DNA of 64,000 nucleotides, taken from NCBI RefSeq assembly GCF_028009165.1, contig NC_079241.1, positions 7,068,001 through 7,132,000 of the forward strand, written 5' to 3'. The position numbers were made by a program, and so were the translations under genes. The notes under the pieces were generated by a model. That model was not told the origin of the DNA. It saw only the letters and a list, made by a program, of their open reading frames with translations, and ran no database searches. Of the stretch, positions 42,166 through 54,703 are shown piece after piece. Within the stretch, counting starts at the first letter, position 1, and every line of letters starts with the position of its first letter. The stretch comes from Akanthomyces muscarius (Eukaryota; Ascomycota; Sordariomycetes; Hypocreales; Cordycipitaceae).

Positions 42166-43818
42166 TTAGTGTCCCTTGGAAAAGGACACAACAGCCCACT
42201 TGCCGTGCCAGCCCCATTTGCGGGCACCCGTGTCGCCGCCGCCGTTGGGCGTGGCCTTGAGCTCCTCGTCCTTGCCGTCGGGCAGGCCGACGACCACATC
42301 GGCCTTGACGGTGCGCAGCGACATGATGTTGGCGCCCGAGGCCGGACCCATGGGACCGAGAGCCTCAGTGTACGGTGTGGTAGGACTCCACCAAGCCTGC
42401 ATCTGTTAGCGTTCCACCTCCTTTCTTTCCGTTTTCAGTATGTACTTACATCGCCAGTCAGCTTGCGGTAGTTGAGATCGCCCTTGAAGATGACGAGCTC
42501 AGACTGCTTGAGGTCGTCTAGCAGATCGGGCCTCTGGTGCGGCAGGCGCCAGAAGCTGCCGCCGGTAGTCCAGTAGCGGTCCGGACGCATGACGAGCTGT
42601 CCCTCGGCGTGGGCCTCGGTCCAGTGCTTAAAGACAAACTCGAGATCGGCCACCTCCTTGTCTGACAGCTTGGCGGGCGTCTTGCCCTGCAGCTTGTCGT
42701 CCTCGGACGGCGTCTCGAAGAAGGCGCGCGGGTCCTGGATGGCATTGAGCAGGCCGCTGAAGTCGGCGGGCAGCACGTCCGAGACGAACCAGGGGATCGA
42801 CTTGGGGCGCAGCACAATTTGCGTGGCCAGGCCCGAGGCCAGCAGGAAGCCGCCGAGGACGAGGTCGACCCAGAGCTCGAAGCCGGCATTGTCGAGGACA
42901 AAGTCGACGCGGCGCTCGGCCTTGCCGTCGGCGCGAGCCTTGCGCAGGGAGTCGTACACCTCGGGCAGGTCGTTGGCGATGATGTTCTTCTCGGCGGCCT
43001 TGCGTGCGGCGCTGCCCTGCATCTTCTGGATGTCCTCGTACGTCATGTTGGTGAGCAGGGACAGGTCGGTGGCGTTGCCCCAGAGGCAGACCTCGAACAT
43101 TTCGGTAAAGAGCGTCTTCTCGGCTTCGAGGTTGTGCGTGGCCTCCTTGCCCTTTTCGAGCTCCGTGACGAATTCCTTGTAGCGGGCCGCGAGCTCGAGG
43201 ACTGCGTTGCGCGATGTGCGGAACGTGTCCATCTTTTGGCGGTAAAAGAGATCGTACTCCTTCCAGTGCTTGGTGGTGGAGAAGAATGTGCTTATGCGGC
43301 TGGGAGATGTCAGGCGGGAAAGAATATTATCGTGAAGGGGCAGGGAGGACATACCGGTACATGTAGCACTCGGAAAACAGCCAGGGGACGTCGTGCCAGG
43401 TTGGAGGGTTGCCGAGGGCGGCCACCTCCTTGTTGTATTCGGCGACCTCGTCGGAGAAGCCATCGTCGACAATGGGCGTCAGGGGCTTGTTGTGCTCAAC
43501 CTCGTACTTGAGAGCGCCGAGCTGCTCGACAATCTTCTTGCCCTCGGCCTGCTTCTCAGCGTCGTCGGTCTGGGAGATGCTCTTGTAGATGTCGTCGACA
43601 GCGCCAGTCTAGATTGGGAGAGTTAGCGTCCGCACAGTCAAGCCAGATGAAGTTCCAGACATACCAGAATGACGGGCCACCTCTTGCGAACGGATTCGCT
43701 GGCAAAGGAGAGGGGGTCACTGGTGACGGATTTGCCTATAAATAAAGGTTAGCTGGTCGGTTGTCCAATGCGGAGAAGCCTGTGCGAGACACATACGGGT
43801 CTTGGTGTCAAACTCCAT
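42166..43818 (-). CDS. DUF89/ARMT1 damage-control phosphatase
   Basis: Five exons (43818-43797, 43735-43665, 43608-43355, 43299-42450, 42396-42166) give 475 residues; every junction keeps the frame. The family (yeast YMR027W, human ARMT1) consists of metal-dependent phosphatases acting on sugar phosphates such as fructose-1-phosphate. It is thought to remove damaging metabolites, and carboxyl methyltransferase activity has also been claimed for the human protein. Landmarks are the WHDVPWLFSECYMYRR segment, GNATDLSLL (about 187), the metal-site VLDNAGFELWVDLVLG (about 250), FKGDLNYRKLTGD, and the C-terminal LRTVKADVVVGL. Length fits the family. Cytosolic. Confidence 0.92.
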
Positions 43819-45048
43819 GGTGAAGGGGGTATATAGAGAAGATGTATAATGAAGGAGAAACCAAAGGCAGCGAGCTTGGAGATGCGCGTTTAAAAGGAAA
43901 ACCCGAGGACGAGATTTTTGTTTGGGCATGGAGGGGCAATTGGTTGAGATGCGTTTTGACAAGGTACAGCTATTGCGTCGATGGAGGGGCACATGTTGCC
44001 CAGTCAGGCTTAGCTCGCCGGCCAGACAGAGGCCAGAGGGGCAGCCAAGCAGTCCGGTCTGATCCACTAAACCCGGCGCTGCAGTGACAGCCTCTACTGT
44101 AATTACAGCGCTCTGACTCGCCAAAGGCCAGCCTCGGCGCTGTGTTTCAGCAGACATCACCGCTATAACCACTGGAGGTAGGTACCTTGGCTTACGGCTT
44201 CAATCCCGAGCTCGGCAAACATTGTTATAAACCGCGAGCCGCTTTACACATGTCCACGATTCCAGCATCTCATGTCTGTAACCAGTACTACAGAAAAAAA
44301 CCGCAAAGTCTCATTAATATGGAGACTTGTTTTATCGGCCGCATCTCCTTTTCCTTCTACTGTATTCCCGCCGCGCGCGCGCTGCACTGCAACCGCAACA
44401 GCGCCGTCACAGCGGGACCCAGCAGAAAACGCAGAAGCCCACTTCATCGACGTCATAAACACCGGGGCAGATAAGTCTTTTTTTAATCGCGCCCAAGCCG
44501 AAGCCTGCCATCAACTAGTAAGGACAAACTAATTGAGCCCGCACGGCTGCCTTGCAAATGTATCTGCCAGCTTGTTCAAGGGGAAAGAAAATCTTTCAAA
44601 TAAAAAAATCCATCCATCCCTCATGACCAGTGTGCCGGACATGCCCGTCCACCCGCCGATCCCTGCCCATCCAACCTCGTACCTGTCGCTCCGACCGATT
44701 CCCGATCATTCCCACCACCACATCACATTCACTTGACGCGTGAATAAAGAAAAAGTTCGGAGAGGAATACTAATATGTATTGACATTGTCAACCAAAATA
44801 AATAAGACAGATATGAACCGTTCAAGTCGTTAAATGACATGGCTGCGCCATCAACATGTCCACCGCAAATATACCATAGCACTACCGTGCATCCATCCTC
44901 CCTCTCATGGGCTAATTACACATTGCCGTCTCTAGATAATGCCTTTTTACCGTGCAAACTTTCAAATGTCGTGAGACAAAATCGCATACTCCCCCCCCCC
45001 CCCTAAATCATGTCCACGCCTGGTACAGTCACCTCTCCTTAAAAGGTG
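43819..45048. other. Intergenic region
   Basis: ARMT1-type gene promoter and 3' flank of the large low-complexity gene. Only short frames without motifs. A C13 run lies at 44991-45003. Confidence 0.45.
44991..45003. repeat. C13 homopolymer
   Basis: Thirteen consecutive cytosines about 45 bp beyond the stop codon of the large low-complexity gene. Confidence 0.7.
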
Positions 45049-48000
45049 TCAGTCTCCTGGCTCGTCATAGTCCCGAACGTATCTGTACTCTGTTAGTGTC
45101 TTTTCTTCCTTCTCTGTCATCGTGAAATATACCTCTCTTTCGTCGTCTCTCTTCTCTGGCTGCCTCCTCCTCGGGACTCTTGGGTGTCATTGCCCGCGGA
45201 CCACTAGGCCGGCGGGCCGGGATCCCAAGCGCAGCGTTGAGGTTGCGGTTCTCAAGCTTCGGGCTGCCGTCTGCAGTCATTTGGCTGGCATACGTGCCAG
45301 TGGCGCTGCCATAACCGCTTTCGTAGCTCGTGTGCGCCTGAGGGCTGTTCTTTTGTAGCGATGCGACCCGGTTGCCCTTGACCGGCGTCTGTAGCGAGGC
45401 ATCGAGCGGCTCCTTCGGGGGCCGTGGCGGCGCAGGCTGCTGCTTGGGTGACGACAGTGCATAGTCAGCATCTCTCGTGGCACCAGACGATGCGCTGTAT
45501 CGGTTTGTGTTGGGCGGCAGGCGGCTGAGGCTTGTCGCCGAACCGGCCCAGTCGGTCGAGCGCGGCGTCATGGGGTTGTCATACTCGCGAGCCGAGTATT
45601 CGAGCGCTGCCTGATGGCGCTCTGTCTGGGCTTGTCTCGGCTGCGGGTGCTGCAGGTTAACCGAGTTGCGGTGTGCCTTGTACTTAGGGTCCTCAGACAG
45701 GCTAAAGGATGGCACTGTTGGCTGCGCGGGGCCGGCACGCGCTTGGGTGAGAGTTGGGTCTGAGAATCCCGTGTGTAACTTGTCCTCGCCATAAGGATCG
45801 TGCTCAACATAGGCGTCATCATATGAAGCTAGGCTGGACCCCGATCGTGACGGAGGTTGGTACTCATCGTACTTGGACCCCTTTTTAGAGGCGCCGCCAC
45901 TGCCGCGGAAGGCCCGGCCGACGCTCGACGCAGTAGTCTCCGACCAGCGCGAGATCTTGGGGATCCACCCTGAAGAGCTGGTGGATTTATGTTTCTTTCC
46001 CTTTTCGCTACGTGGTGTGTTGTCGGCGCTGAGAGCAGTTTGTTGCGCCCCTGATGAGGTTTGCGGTGACGTCTCCAGCGGGACGGAGCCTCCGCGTTGA
46101 AGATTCTCGCCATAGCCGGGTGAGAGCAGATCAGGGTTGGGCTTAGCCGTCGTGGCGCTTGGGAGATCATAGTCGTACTCCTCCTCATCCTCGTCCTGCT
46201 CCGGCACTGTGCTAATTCTGTGGTCCGAGTATTTGTGCTCTCCCGCAACTGGGCCCCGGGGCACACTGGCATGGCTAGGCGTCGAATTGCCTTCCGGCTC
46301 GTATCCCTTGTCTTGTTCGTACTGAACCTCGGGCTGGAGGTTCTCAAAAGACTGACCTTGTCCGCCGGTAGAAATAGCAGGAGCGGTCTGCGACTTAAGG
46401 ACATCCACCTCGCCCAGGAGATGCACAAGCATGTCTTCGATGCGGGTGAGGTCAGTGGTGCCCTTGGCGCTAAGACCTTGAAGTGCTCGTTTCCAAAGGT
46501 TCTTCTTCTTGGTCGCTTCATCAAGAGTGCCAGCCTGAGAAGCGCTCTGCAGGGAGCGAGTGGCGGTGCCAGGGAAGGGGCGGGGGCCACTGATGGACTT
46601 CTGGAGCTTTTCGGTATTTTCAACATTGGCAAAGATGACATCGTCACCAGTGTCCTGGACGAGCTCCTTCATCTCACGGAACGAGTTGCGCATCTCCACG
46701 GCAGCATTCATCAAAAGAGCTACAATCTCCGTGTCTCTTGCGCTTCTTTGAGCATCACGGACCATCAAATGCTGCATCAGAGCAACAATGTCCTTGTTCT
46801 CAATCCTCTCAATGCCAGCTCCAGTCGCGGCGTCATAGAATGGTGACTGCATGCCTTGGGAAAAGCCACTCAGGTGCCGAGGGTTCGACTTGTTAGGCAC
46901 GTAGAATGGATCCTCGTCGAGATTGTCTGCGCCAGCAACATCGAGAGACTTGCCAGCAACGTCGGGCGATCGGTTCGGGCCATTTGACATGTAGCCCTCG
47001 TCGTACTTTTGGGCAAGACCCGGGCTGGCAGTGCCGTACGGCGTAGTGTAGCCTGCATTCACTCCCCCGCGATCCAGGATATCATTTTCGAGAGCAGGGT
47101 TGGCAATGGGGCTGGCATCCTCATAAGGGTTCGTGATGAGGGTATCCCGCTTGCGCTCTGCAGAGGTTCGTCCCCAGTCCTCTTCAGGTTCCTGGTCACG
47201 GTTGTGCGCCGCAAGTGCTGCGGCTCCCAGTGCTGCCGCGCCAGCAGCCAGGCCCATGCCCATTTTGCTTGATTCGCCAGCAGTCTGGTTATAGACACCA
47301 GCCGTTCTCGGTGTAGGCGTCGCCTTTCCGGAGATCGTATCCCAGTTGGGCAGGTCACGGTCCATTGGTTCGTTGAGTAGAGAGGGGTTTGTGATGATAT
47401 CGTCTTCCAGGTGGTAGCCAATCTCGGGCATGGGATTGGTCATGTCGGGCATACCGCTGGCAGTCATGTGTGGTGCACTCTCATCCTCGTAGTCGAAGTT
47501 GTCAACACTATGCGTGGGAGTCTCCCTTGGCTTCCAACCCATCGCCCGCTCCTTGAATGATCTGTTTCTGTTGACACCAGCAGGCTGGAAGTTTTCATCC
47601 TCGTATGTCTCAATGCCAACCTGCTTTCTCTCTTGGGCAGCCTTAAGGGCGGCCGCCGCAGCACCAACAGCACCGGCGGTGATGGCAGCTTCGGATGCTG
47701 TTGGCGAATTGCGGTAACGAACACGCGGGATCTTTCTGCCATGCTCATCAAGATCGTATTCAGAGTATTCCTGAGAGTGTGCAATCGATCTCGAAGTCGG
47801 CGTGTGGCGTGCCTCCTCTTCTAGCTCCCTTACGTCGTCAATGGACATCTTATCTGGACTAGCACTGGCGCCGCGACTGCGCGGAACCTCGTCATACGAG
47901 AGCGCAGAGTCCCTTGTGCCAGCCCCGTTTTCATAGCCCGACATCCCTGTGACAACAGATTGCTCCAGCATAGAGCCATCAACAAGGGAAGCAACGGCAG

Positions 48001-50224
48001 ACTCAACACCAAGAGGGGGGTTGACGAGATTGGGGTTGGCAGAAATACCGCGGACTTCTTGACCAGCAGCGAACTGGGGTGCCGGGCTGCCGAGCTGGAG
48101 AGAGTCGATGGAGTCGATGGAGTGCGCTTGGCGTCTGTGATCGGGGGATTTTTCAGGGGAAGAGAAAGCATCGACAGATTGCATGCTCCTAGAATTCCGT
48201 GGCAGCGGGGCCTCGCTCCCCCCTTCGGTGTAACCCGAGACGCTAGGAATAGGACTCAGGCCGCGAGCACCAGCCTGATATGGCACGTACTTGAGAGGCG
48301 GAGGTACGTCCTGGATGTTGTTGTAGAGGTTGTTGGCGTAGGGGTCGTTGGCATAATCGTCGTATTCTGGCACTTCTCGCGAGGCTTGGCCTCCATAGTA
48401 GTCATATTGATTGACGGGCACCTTGCGGCCAAATTCGTCCGTCTCGTACTCTTCAACGTGCTCCATCTGACCGCGAGGGAGGTTAGTCAAGTCGCCGTGA
48501 GACACATTGGCGTGCTGCATGGACATGGGCTTCAAATGGTCCGCAGGCGACCTAGATGGAGTTGGCGTTGACCGCACGGATACCATGTGTTCCTGGACCT
48601 CGCGCGTGGGCCCCAATTCCTCGGTGGCAGAGTGAGGTCGGTCTGTGTCGGCGGAGAGAATCGAAGTCCTTGTGACTTCGGAAGGATTAACATCGCTCAT
48701 CAATGGCATTGGCGGAGCCGGCTCCTCGTCATCATAATCGTCCACATAGACATCTCTACCAACGCTGCGACTTCGGGAATGGTCCGTTCTCCGACGGCGT
48801 CTGTCTCTCTGTTTTCGGTCCATTGAGTCGGTGCCATCATCCAAGGCCGAGGAAAGACCCTTGGCGGCCATTGCTCCAGCTGCACCAGCAGCGGCAGCTC
48901 TTAGCAAGTTGCCGCCACGGTGAGGTGACGCAACAGCTTCTTCGCGTGATAAATATTCGGCGCCGAGAGATTCTTGACTCGGGCTGTGCATGGATATATT
49001 TTCGTAGTCGTGGCGAGCTTCTCGGTTGCGTTTTTCCTTGTGTCGAGTATTTTCTTTGGAAACATCGCTTTTTTGACCTGATAATCGCCTCTTCTCTGTG
49101 TAGCCGTCATCTCTGGAGACAGAGGTGCCTGTCGAGGCGATTGATGAGCGGCGGCCTTCGCGCTTGCTTTGTTCTCTCTTGAGCGCGCTCAGCTCTGGCA
49201 GAATAAGACGGCGAATCGCGTCTTCGACAGTTTCCAGAAGCTTTGGGTTATTGATGGAAGAGGATTTGGAGGCCCCTGACTTGACAGAGCGGTTGCCAGC
49301 AGACAAGTTCGATGAGAGTAGACTCGAGTCGCCTCCAGAAACATACGATTCTTGCTGAGTCCGACTGGAACGGCGACGCGGAGAGCGGACTTCGTCGCTC
49401 GTTTGCTCTCCCATGCTACTTGTCCTGCTCTTAGAGCGGCGCTTCTTGTCCGCGGGCAACGACTTGTCTCTAGACCGCTCTGAGATTTTGGATCGCTCCT
49501 TGTCGCTACTTCGTGTCTTGCGGTTATGCAGGGCGTCACCAACAGCTGCGCCAGCCAGCGCCGTGGCAGCAGCTCCGGCCAGCATGTCGCCTTTTGAGTG
49601 CTTGACCTCGCTCATGGGACCCGTACCATCCAGAAAGCTGTCTGTGGGGATGGCGGATATCTCGGAGGGGTTTCCCGGCTGGTATGACACTCTGTCTTCT
49701 GAGGGAATCAGCGGGCTTGCGGGTCGGCGCCGGCGGTGGCTTCGCTCGATCTCAATATCAATGGGGTTCCTGGAGACATTGGACTCCTCGGTGGCAGAGG
49801 CGTAGGACGTCATGCTATGAGCGTCTTCGCCTTCAGGAAGCTGCAGGTCTCCTGAAGTGGCTTGTTCGAGGGGTATGCGGCGAGTCAGCGAGACTTTGCG
49901 GGAGCCTTTTGTTTCTGTGACTTGGAAATGGTCGCCTTTGCCCTTTTTGGACGGGGTAAGGCGAACACGGACGCTGGGCTTGCGTTCGGCCGAGCCAGAG
50001 GAGACCTTGCCACCCTCAAAGTACTCGATGAGGAGCGAAGTCTGAGATTTGTTGGCTTTGTGGCCGCGAGTGCGGATGGTTACGGGCGTGCCGTCCTCGG
50101 GCAGAGAGTAGGTAGACTTTTCGTCGCCAGGCTTGGACACATCGGTAGCCAGCTCGGTGGGCGTCGCGGTGTCGGTCTCGGTGGGCGCAGGCAATGGGGG
50201 GATTTTTCTGGAATCAGCACCCAT
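45049..50224 (-). CDS. Large low-complexity protein with Ala/Gly segments (1,710 aa)
   Basis: A 5.1-kb exon (50224-45133) and a tiny last exon (45089-45049) joined over a 43-nt intron (GTATAT donor, CACTAACAG end). Splicing replaces a chance tail with REYRYVRDYDEPGD. Most of it is Ser/Pro/Asp/Arg-rich and probably disordered. Ordered-looking parts are residues 46-118 and two helical regions near 1138-1190 (ENKDIVALMQHLMVRDAQ and following) and 1255-1277 (RIEDMLVHLLGEVDVLK). Four Ala/Gly-rich hydrophobic stretches lie near 213-232, 435-460, 841-864 and 986-1006. The C-terminus is highly charged. I do not recognise a named family. A scaffold or cortical/septal role would only be a guess. Confidence 0.85.
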
Positions 50225-51719
50225 GGTGGCACAGCCGCTGGGCCAGATGTATCGTCGACGTGGAGCAGGCCTCCCACGGTCACGGTGTGTGCCAGGTGTG
50301 TTGTTGGCGAGTCACTGAATCCGGAGGTTGCGAAACACCCAATTCAAAAGTGAGCAGAAAGTTGAAGCAGGAGAATATCAAGACATTCGGACTGAGCGAT
50401 TGAGGCCGCGGGGCAAGCAAGTCAAGGGGGAATCTGCGACAATTGTAAGAATGGGGAAACCAAGACAGCATCGGCGGCAGCATGCATAAGCGGGTGGCGG
50501 CGAGCTGAGAATGCGTCGACAGGCAGGCGAAGGAAGTAGCGGAGAGGAGCGTACAATACAAGTCAACACTGTTGCGAACAGTGCCGTAGAATATAGAAGT
50601 AATTATAAAGAGGCCGGCTTGAAACAGTAAAACAAGACGAGATGCTCAGGCGACGACAAACGAGGGACGTGGTGTGTTGCGAATGAGGCAAACTGGCCGG
50701 TCCGTCTGACGTCGAATAGACGAATGCGCTTTTCAATAAGAAGTATGAATTGAGAACGCAAAATGAATTCAATACAAACAAGCGCAGCGAGTCGTGAATG
50801 CCTTGTCGGGACCAGAAGAGGGGGGGTCGAAAGGGCCGCAAGCGAGGCGATATAGCTGTGCGGCGCAGAAAGCGGGCTGATGCAAAAGTGAAGCTTGGCC
50901 TGGGACGACGCTGGAGGGGGGCGTCGAGGAGGAGGGCCAGATCGGAAGAAAAGGGCCCAGGTTTGCGCAAGTCGAGAAAAAAGCACGGTCCAGGTGAGGA
51001 GGAGGAGAGGGGGTCGTGGAGGAGAAAGTGGAAGAAGTCAGGGTCAGAAAGATGAAGAGACAGGTGAGGCTTTGTTATTGTCCCGCAAGACCAGGTATAG
51101 AGGAAATAAAACGACGAGCGAGCCAAAGAGCCTACGGAGAGGCTAGGCTAGAGGCGACCAGGGATGGAGTTGATGCGCTGGCGGTGCCGATGAGCTTGTC
51201 CAATAAAGGTTGCGAGGCCAGGATTGATGGAGGGAGGGGGGTGCGCTATTGTCGATGAGGCCTGGAGGCTTACCAGTACAGGCGGTTTGCAGCACAATGG
51301 GCTGTCCGCCTCGCCGGGTTCTGGTGGGTGGCAATGCAGGCCGACGATGCTACAGAATTTCAAGGAGCAACACTTGCACATGGTGATATGGTGATGGGGT
51401 GCTAGAGATACACCCGCCCTCTTGGTGCTGCCAACGTTGCACAGGGTGATGATGCTATGTACTCAGGACTCGGATGACATTACCGCGGGCTCAACATCTC
51501 CGTGTTGGCATTGTCGCAGCGGCTCGCTCTACTGAAATAAATCACCCGCCGACGATGAAGCCATTTCAAGGTAAACCTCGGTCCGTCACAATCGAAATGT
51601 CCTCTCTGCCAAATTCTAGTCAAATCTACGAATACGTCGCATCATCAATCATGGGTAGCACATCCGAAGCTCACCCCGTCCCCCAGCCAATTCAAACCCC
51701 CGCCACTCAGCCCAGGCGC

Positions 51720-51970
51720 TAGGTAGGTAGTCGGGGACAGCACGATTGGGGAACAGTCGCGGACCAAAGCACAATGGGCTAACAGTGGGTGCCCAATCTG
51801 CCAGCCCGGCGAATACCTAGGTACCTACCTACAGTGCCTCCAGGTAATTCCGAGCGCTGATGTACCAGTATGGCGATTTGGTAGCAGTTTGCTCGGAAGT
51901 ACCTTCAACCCACTGTAGGTAGGTACCTACTCAGCCGCTGTAAATACATAGGTAGGTACGCTAGGTACAA
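51720..51970. repeat. Dispersed TAGGTAC/GTACCTA palindromic repeats
   Basis: At least six occurrences of the overlapping words TAGGTAGGTA, CCTAGGTACCTACCTA and GTAGGTAGGTACCTAC within 250 bp, on both strands because the core GGTACC is palindromic. Similar motifs are common in intergenic DNA of some Sordariomycetes (from memory). Confidence 0.65.
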
Positions 51971-52680
51971 CTTTGGCCCAGCGCTGCTGCAGTCAGCTGA
52001 GAGAGCCGTTCCAGGCGCCATCGACGATTCATCTCGGGTTCCAGGGCACGAACAAGAACACAGCATCAAGTTGTATCTGTAATACTTGAACTGCTCGTCC
52101 TCGGGCTACTTTCTTTATACATGTCATCGTGTCAAAAAGTCTACATCAACTCCCATTGCCACTCATCACACCGCAACAGCTTGCCCAGCCCGCCCCCACC
52201 AGGCACAACCTCCCACCACACACACACCCCCCCCCTTTCCCACTAAAAAAAGGACGCCCACATTCAACTGCGGCCAGCCCACTGTAGCCCAGGGTCACCT
52301 CAACTCTCCAAAAGCACGCCTCTGCTGCTGCCCTGGTAACCAAGCCTCGTAGCCATGGGCGACCAGATTTTGCTCGATCAACAAGCCCTTGTCTTTTCTC
52401 GCATCCGATTGCGCTCGGTCGTTGATGAGCAGCAAGGAAGTAGAAGAAAAAGAAAGAACAAAAAAAAACGAAATGATTCATCTCCTACTTGTGCGGGGAG
52501 CACTCTCACCGAAACTCTCAACTGGCATGGTCTATCCGTCAGAAATCTGCCCGTCCGCATTCCAGTCCATCGGAAAAGCAACGATCTAATCTATGGCCAC
52601 TGCCGCCCAGAGTGCGCGCGGCCAGCTATTTACGCACCGAGGCGCAGGTTACACCAGGAACTCACAAGAAAATTCACACA

Positions 52681-52686
<6 letters not shown>

Positions 52687-52713
<27 letters not shown>
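52687..52713. repeat. A27 homopolymer
   Basis: A run of 27 adenines in intergenic DNA, the second such long A-run in the window after 6986-7011. Confidence 0.7.
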
Positions 52714-53840
52714 CCAGCACCTGCTCTCTTGTAGATATCGGCACCGCGGCGCAAATCGGACATGTCGCTCCATGTCATCGCATCCACCTGGCGCGCCGCA
52801 CCGCACCCAAGCAACCAAGAGACAAGCGAGCCCCCCGGTTCCTTGTCACCTTGTCCATATACCCGCACATCAGTCCAGAACAGGCACCGACTGCAGCAAC
52901 GTGATGGCCGCATCCTGGCCACTCCTGCGTAACCGACACAGTACCGAGGAACAATCACACACCGCCCCCCTGTTTGATTCCTGCACCGACTCCACGCCTG
53001 TTTCTCCTCGGTTGCCAGCTTACCCTAGACAAGAAGTTGCATCACGATGAATCGACAGCAACGAGCTTCAGAGGAAGAGAGGGGCGTAATGAAGTGTGCA
53101 AGATGAAGCAAGTGACTTGACATGCAGCTGAAGCATTTTGGTAACTACCCGCAAATGCCGACCTTGCTTTGTTTTACTCTGAGTTATGTGACTGTGCTTG
53201 TGTGCACAGGCTAGATGTGACATATGAATTCATCACTCGCCTAGCTTTGACGCAAAATGACAAATGTGGAAGTGACACACGGAAACGTCAGACTTATCGG
53301 GCCTCGACGAGTTGTTAGAGCAGCAGGACGATTATAACGAATTGGGCCGAAGGCCACGCGACTCTCGCTCATTACATATGCACCGTACTCATCGTGTAGC
53401 ATGAAACCATCACATGGTACATTGCGAAACACGCAAACGACACTTTGAAAGTATGTGTTTGTTCAAAAAGAGCATTTTCGGCAGTAATCCACGACGGTAC
53501 CCGTCTGCCTAATCTGCTGCAGCTCCTAGAGTGAGTGTGCCTGTCCAAGCCTGTGCCTCTTGGTGCAGTCCCCAAATCCCATGTTGCACGCCCGCGCATC
53601 CACCACCACCGCCCTTATATACAACCAGGGCACATATTGTCTGTCCTCGCGAGGAGAAAGCATGTGCCAGTGCGCCATGACAAGAAATAGCAAAGAACCG
53701 CTCAAAACGCCCTCGCGTGTCCTCGTGCTCAGTGCCGGGACCGCGCATTAAAAAAACTATAATGATAAAACCCCAATGTCGAGTAGCTTCCGTATACCAA
53801 TGATGGCCTTCTTACTTGTTGCAACCAAGGTGTCAGGCGC

Positions 53841-54703
53841 TCAGCCAACAAATTGATTCTCAAACTCCTTGTACAATTTGGGGGTGATTTCGTCGCTGCT
53901 CATGCCTTCGACCTCGATCAGCACGCCCTTCTTGGCGTAGTGTTCCAGCAGCGGCTCGCTGGTCTCTTGAAACTTTTGGAAGCGCGCGCGATACACCTTC
54001 TCGTTGTCGTCGGGACGCTGCACGAGTTTCTCCCCCGTGACGTCGTCGACGCCCGCCACCTTTGGTTTGTTGAACGTGGTGTTGTAGACGCGGCCCGAGG
54101 GCTCGTGCACCCACCGCCCGGCGATGCGCTCCAGGATGACGTCAAAGGGCGTCTTGATGGCGACGGCCAGGTTGATGGGAACGATGCTGTCGAGGCTCAG
54201 GGCCTGTGCGGCATTGCGCGGGTAGCCGTCGAGGATAAATGATGCGGCCGGATCTTCAGAGGCCTGCGGCGGCGGGCCCATGTCGGTGTCTGCGTGGGCG
54301 AATGCATCTGTATATAGCGAGTCGCCGCTGTCGTACGCGTCGGCGGCCATGGCGGAGAGCGTCATGACGTTGGGGCGGTGGCCGTAGAGCCAACCCCTGT
54401 GCTGGAGTTCGTTGGAGATGAGGCGGAGCATGAGGTTGTCGGCGACGAGGCCGCCCGACTTCATGATGCTTTCAACTTGGATGCCTGAAAAGGAGTGAGT
54501 TAGTACAAATTATTGCGGCGCAATTGTGGCACGCGAAGAGGCGTACCGAGTGGCGTGCGCTTCTTGACATTGGTCCGCAGCAGGTCGCCGGTGCTAATGG
54601 CCTGCAGCTGGGGGAAGCGCTTGAGCAGGCGCTCCGTCTGGGTGCCCTTGCCGACGCCGGGGGCTCCGACAATGAGCACACGGGCGGCGCGGTTCAGACG
54701 CAT
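53841..54703 (-). CDS. adk2: Adenylate kinase, AK3 / GTP:AMP phosphotransferase type
   Basis: Exons 54703-54547 and 54484-53841, joined over a 62-nt GT-AG intron, give 266 residues. It phosphorylates AMP using GTP or ATP; AK3-type enzymes act in the mitochondrial matrix. Landmarks are the P-loop GAPGVGKGT (13-21), STGDLLRTNVK, the FILDGYPRN motif, and the LID segment RWVHEPSGRVYNTTFNKPK with the downstream RPDDN. The short basic MRLNRAARV start fits internal mitochondrial targeting, as in yeast Adk2. An insertion of about 35 residues rich in Asp, Ala and Pro (from DAYDSGDS to ASEDPAA) sits before DGYPRN and is not usual in the family. An in-frame GTG upstream at 54751 was not used as a start. 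Confidence 0.92.

Larger units (their letters stand above)
50225..53840. other. 3.6-kb region without recognisable genes; long leader/promoter
   Basis: The part next to the large gene (about 50560-51130) is strongly C/T-rich on that gene's strand and probably its leader or promoter. Farther out there are TAGGTACC-type repeats and an A27 run. Frames up to 231 codons occur but look random, one simply reading the A-run as poly-Lys. No mobile-element signature is seen. Confidence 0.4.

Noticed and set aside
50563..51126. 187-codon minus-strand frame
   Set aside because: Product is Ser/Leu/Phe/Pro-rich because the DNA is C/T-rich; better explained as leader sequence.
52355..53050. 231-codon frame crossing the A27 run
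   Set aside because: Translates the homopolymer as poly-Lys and has no motif.
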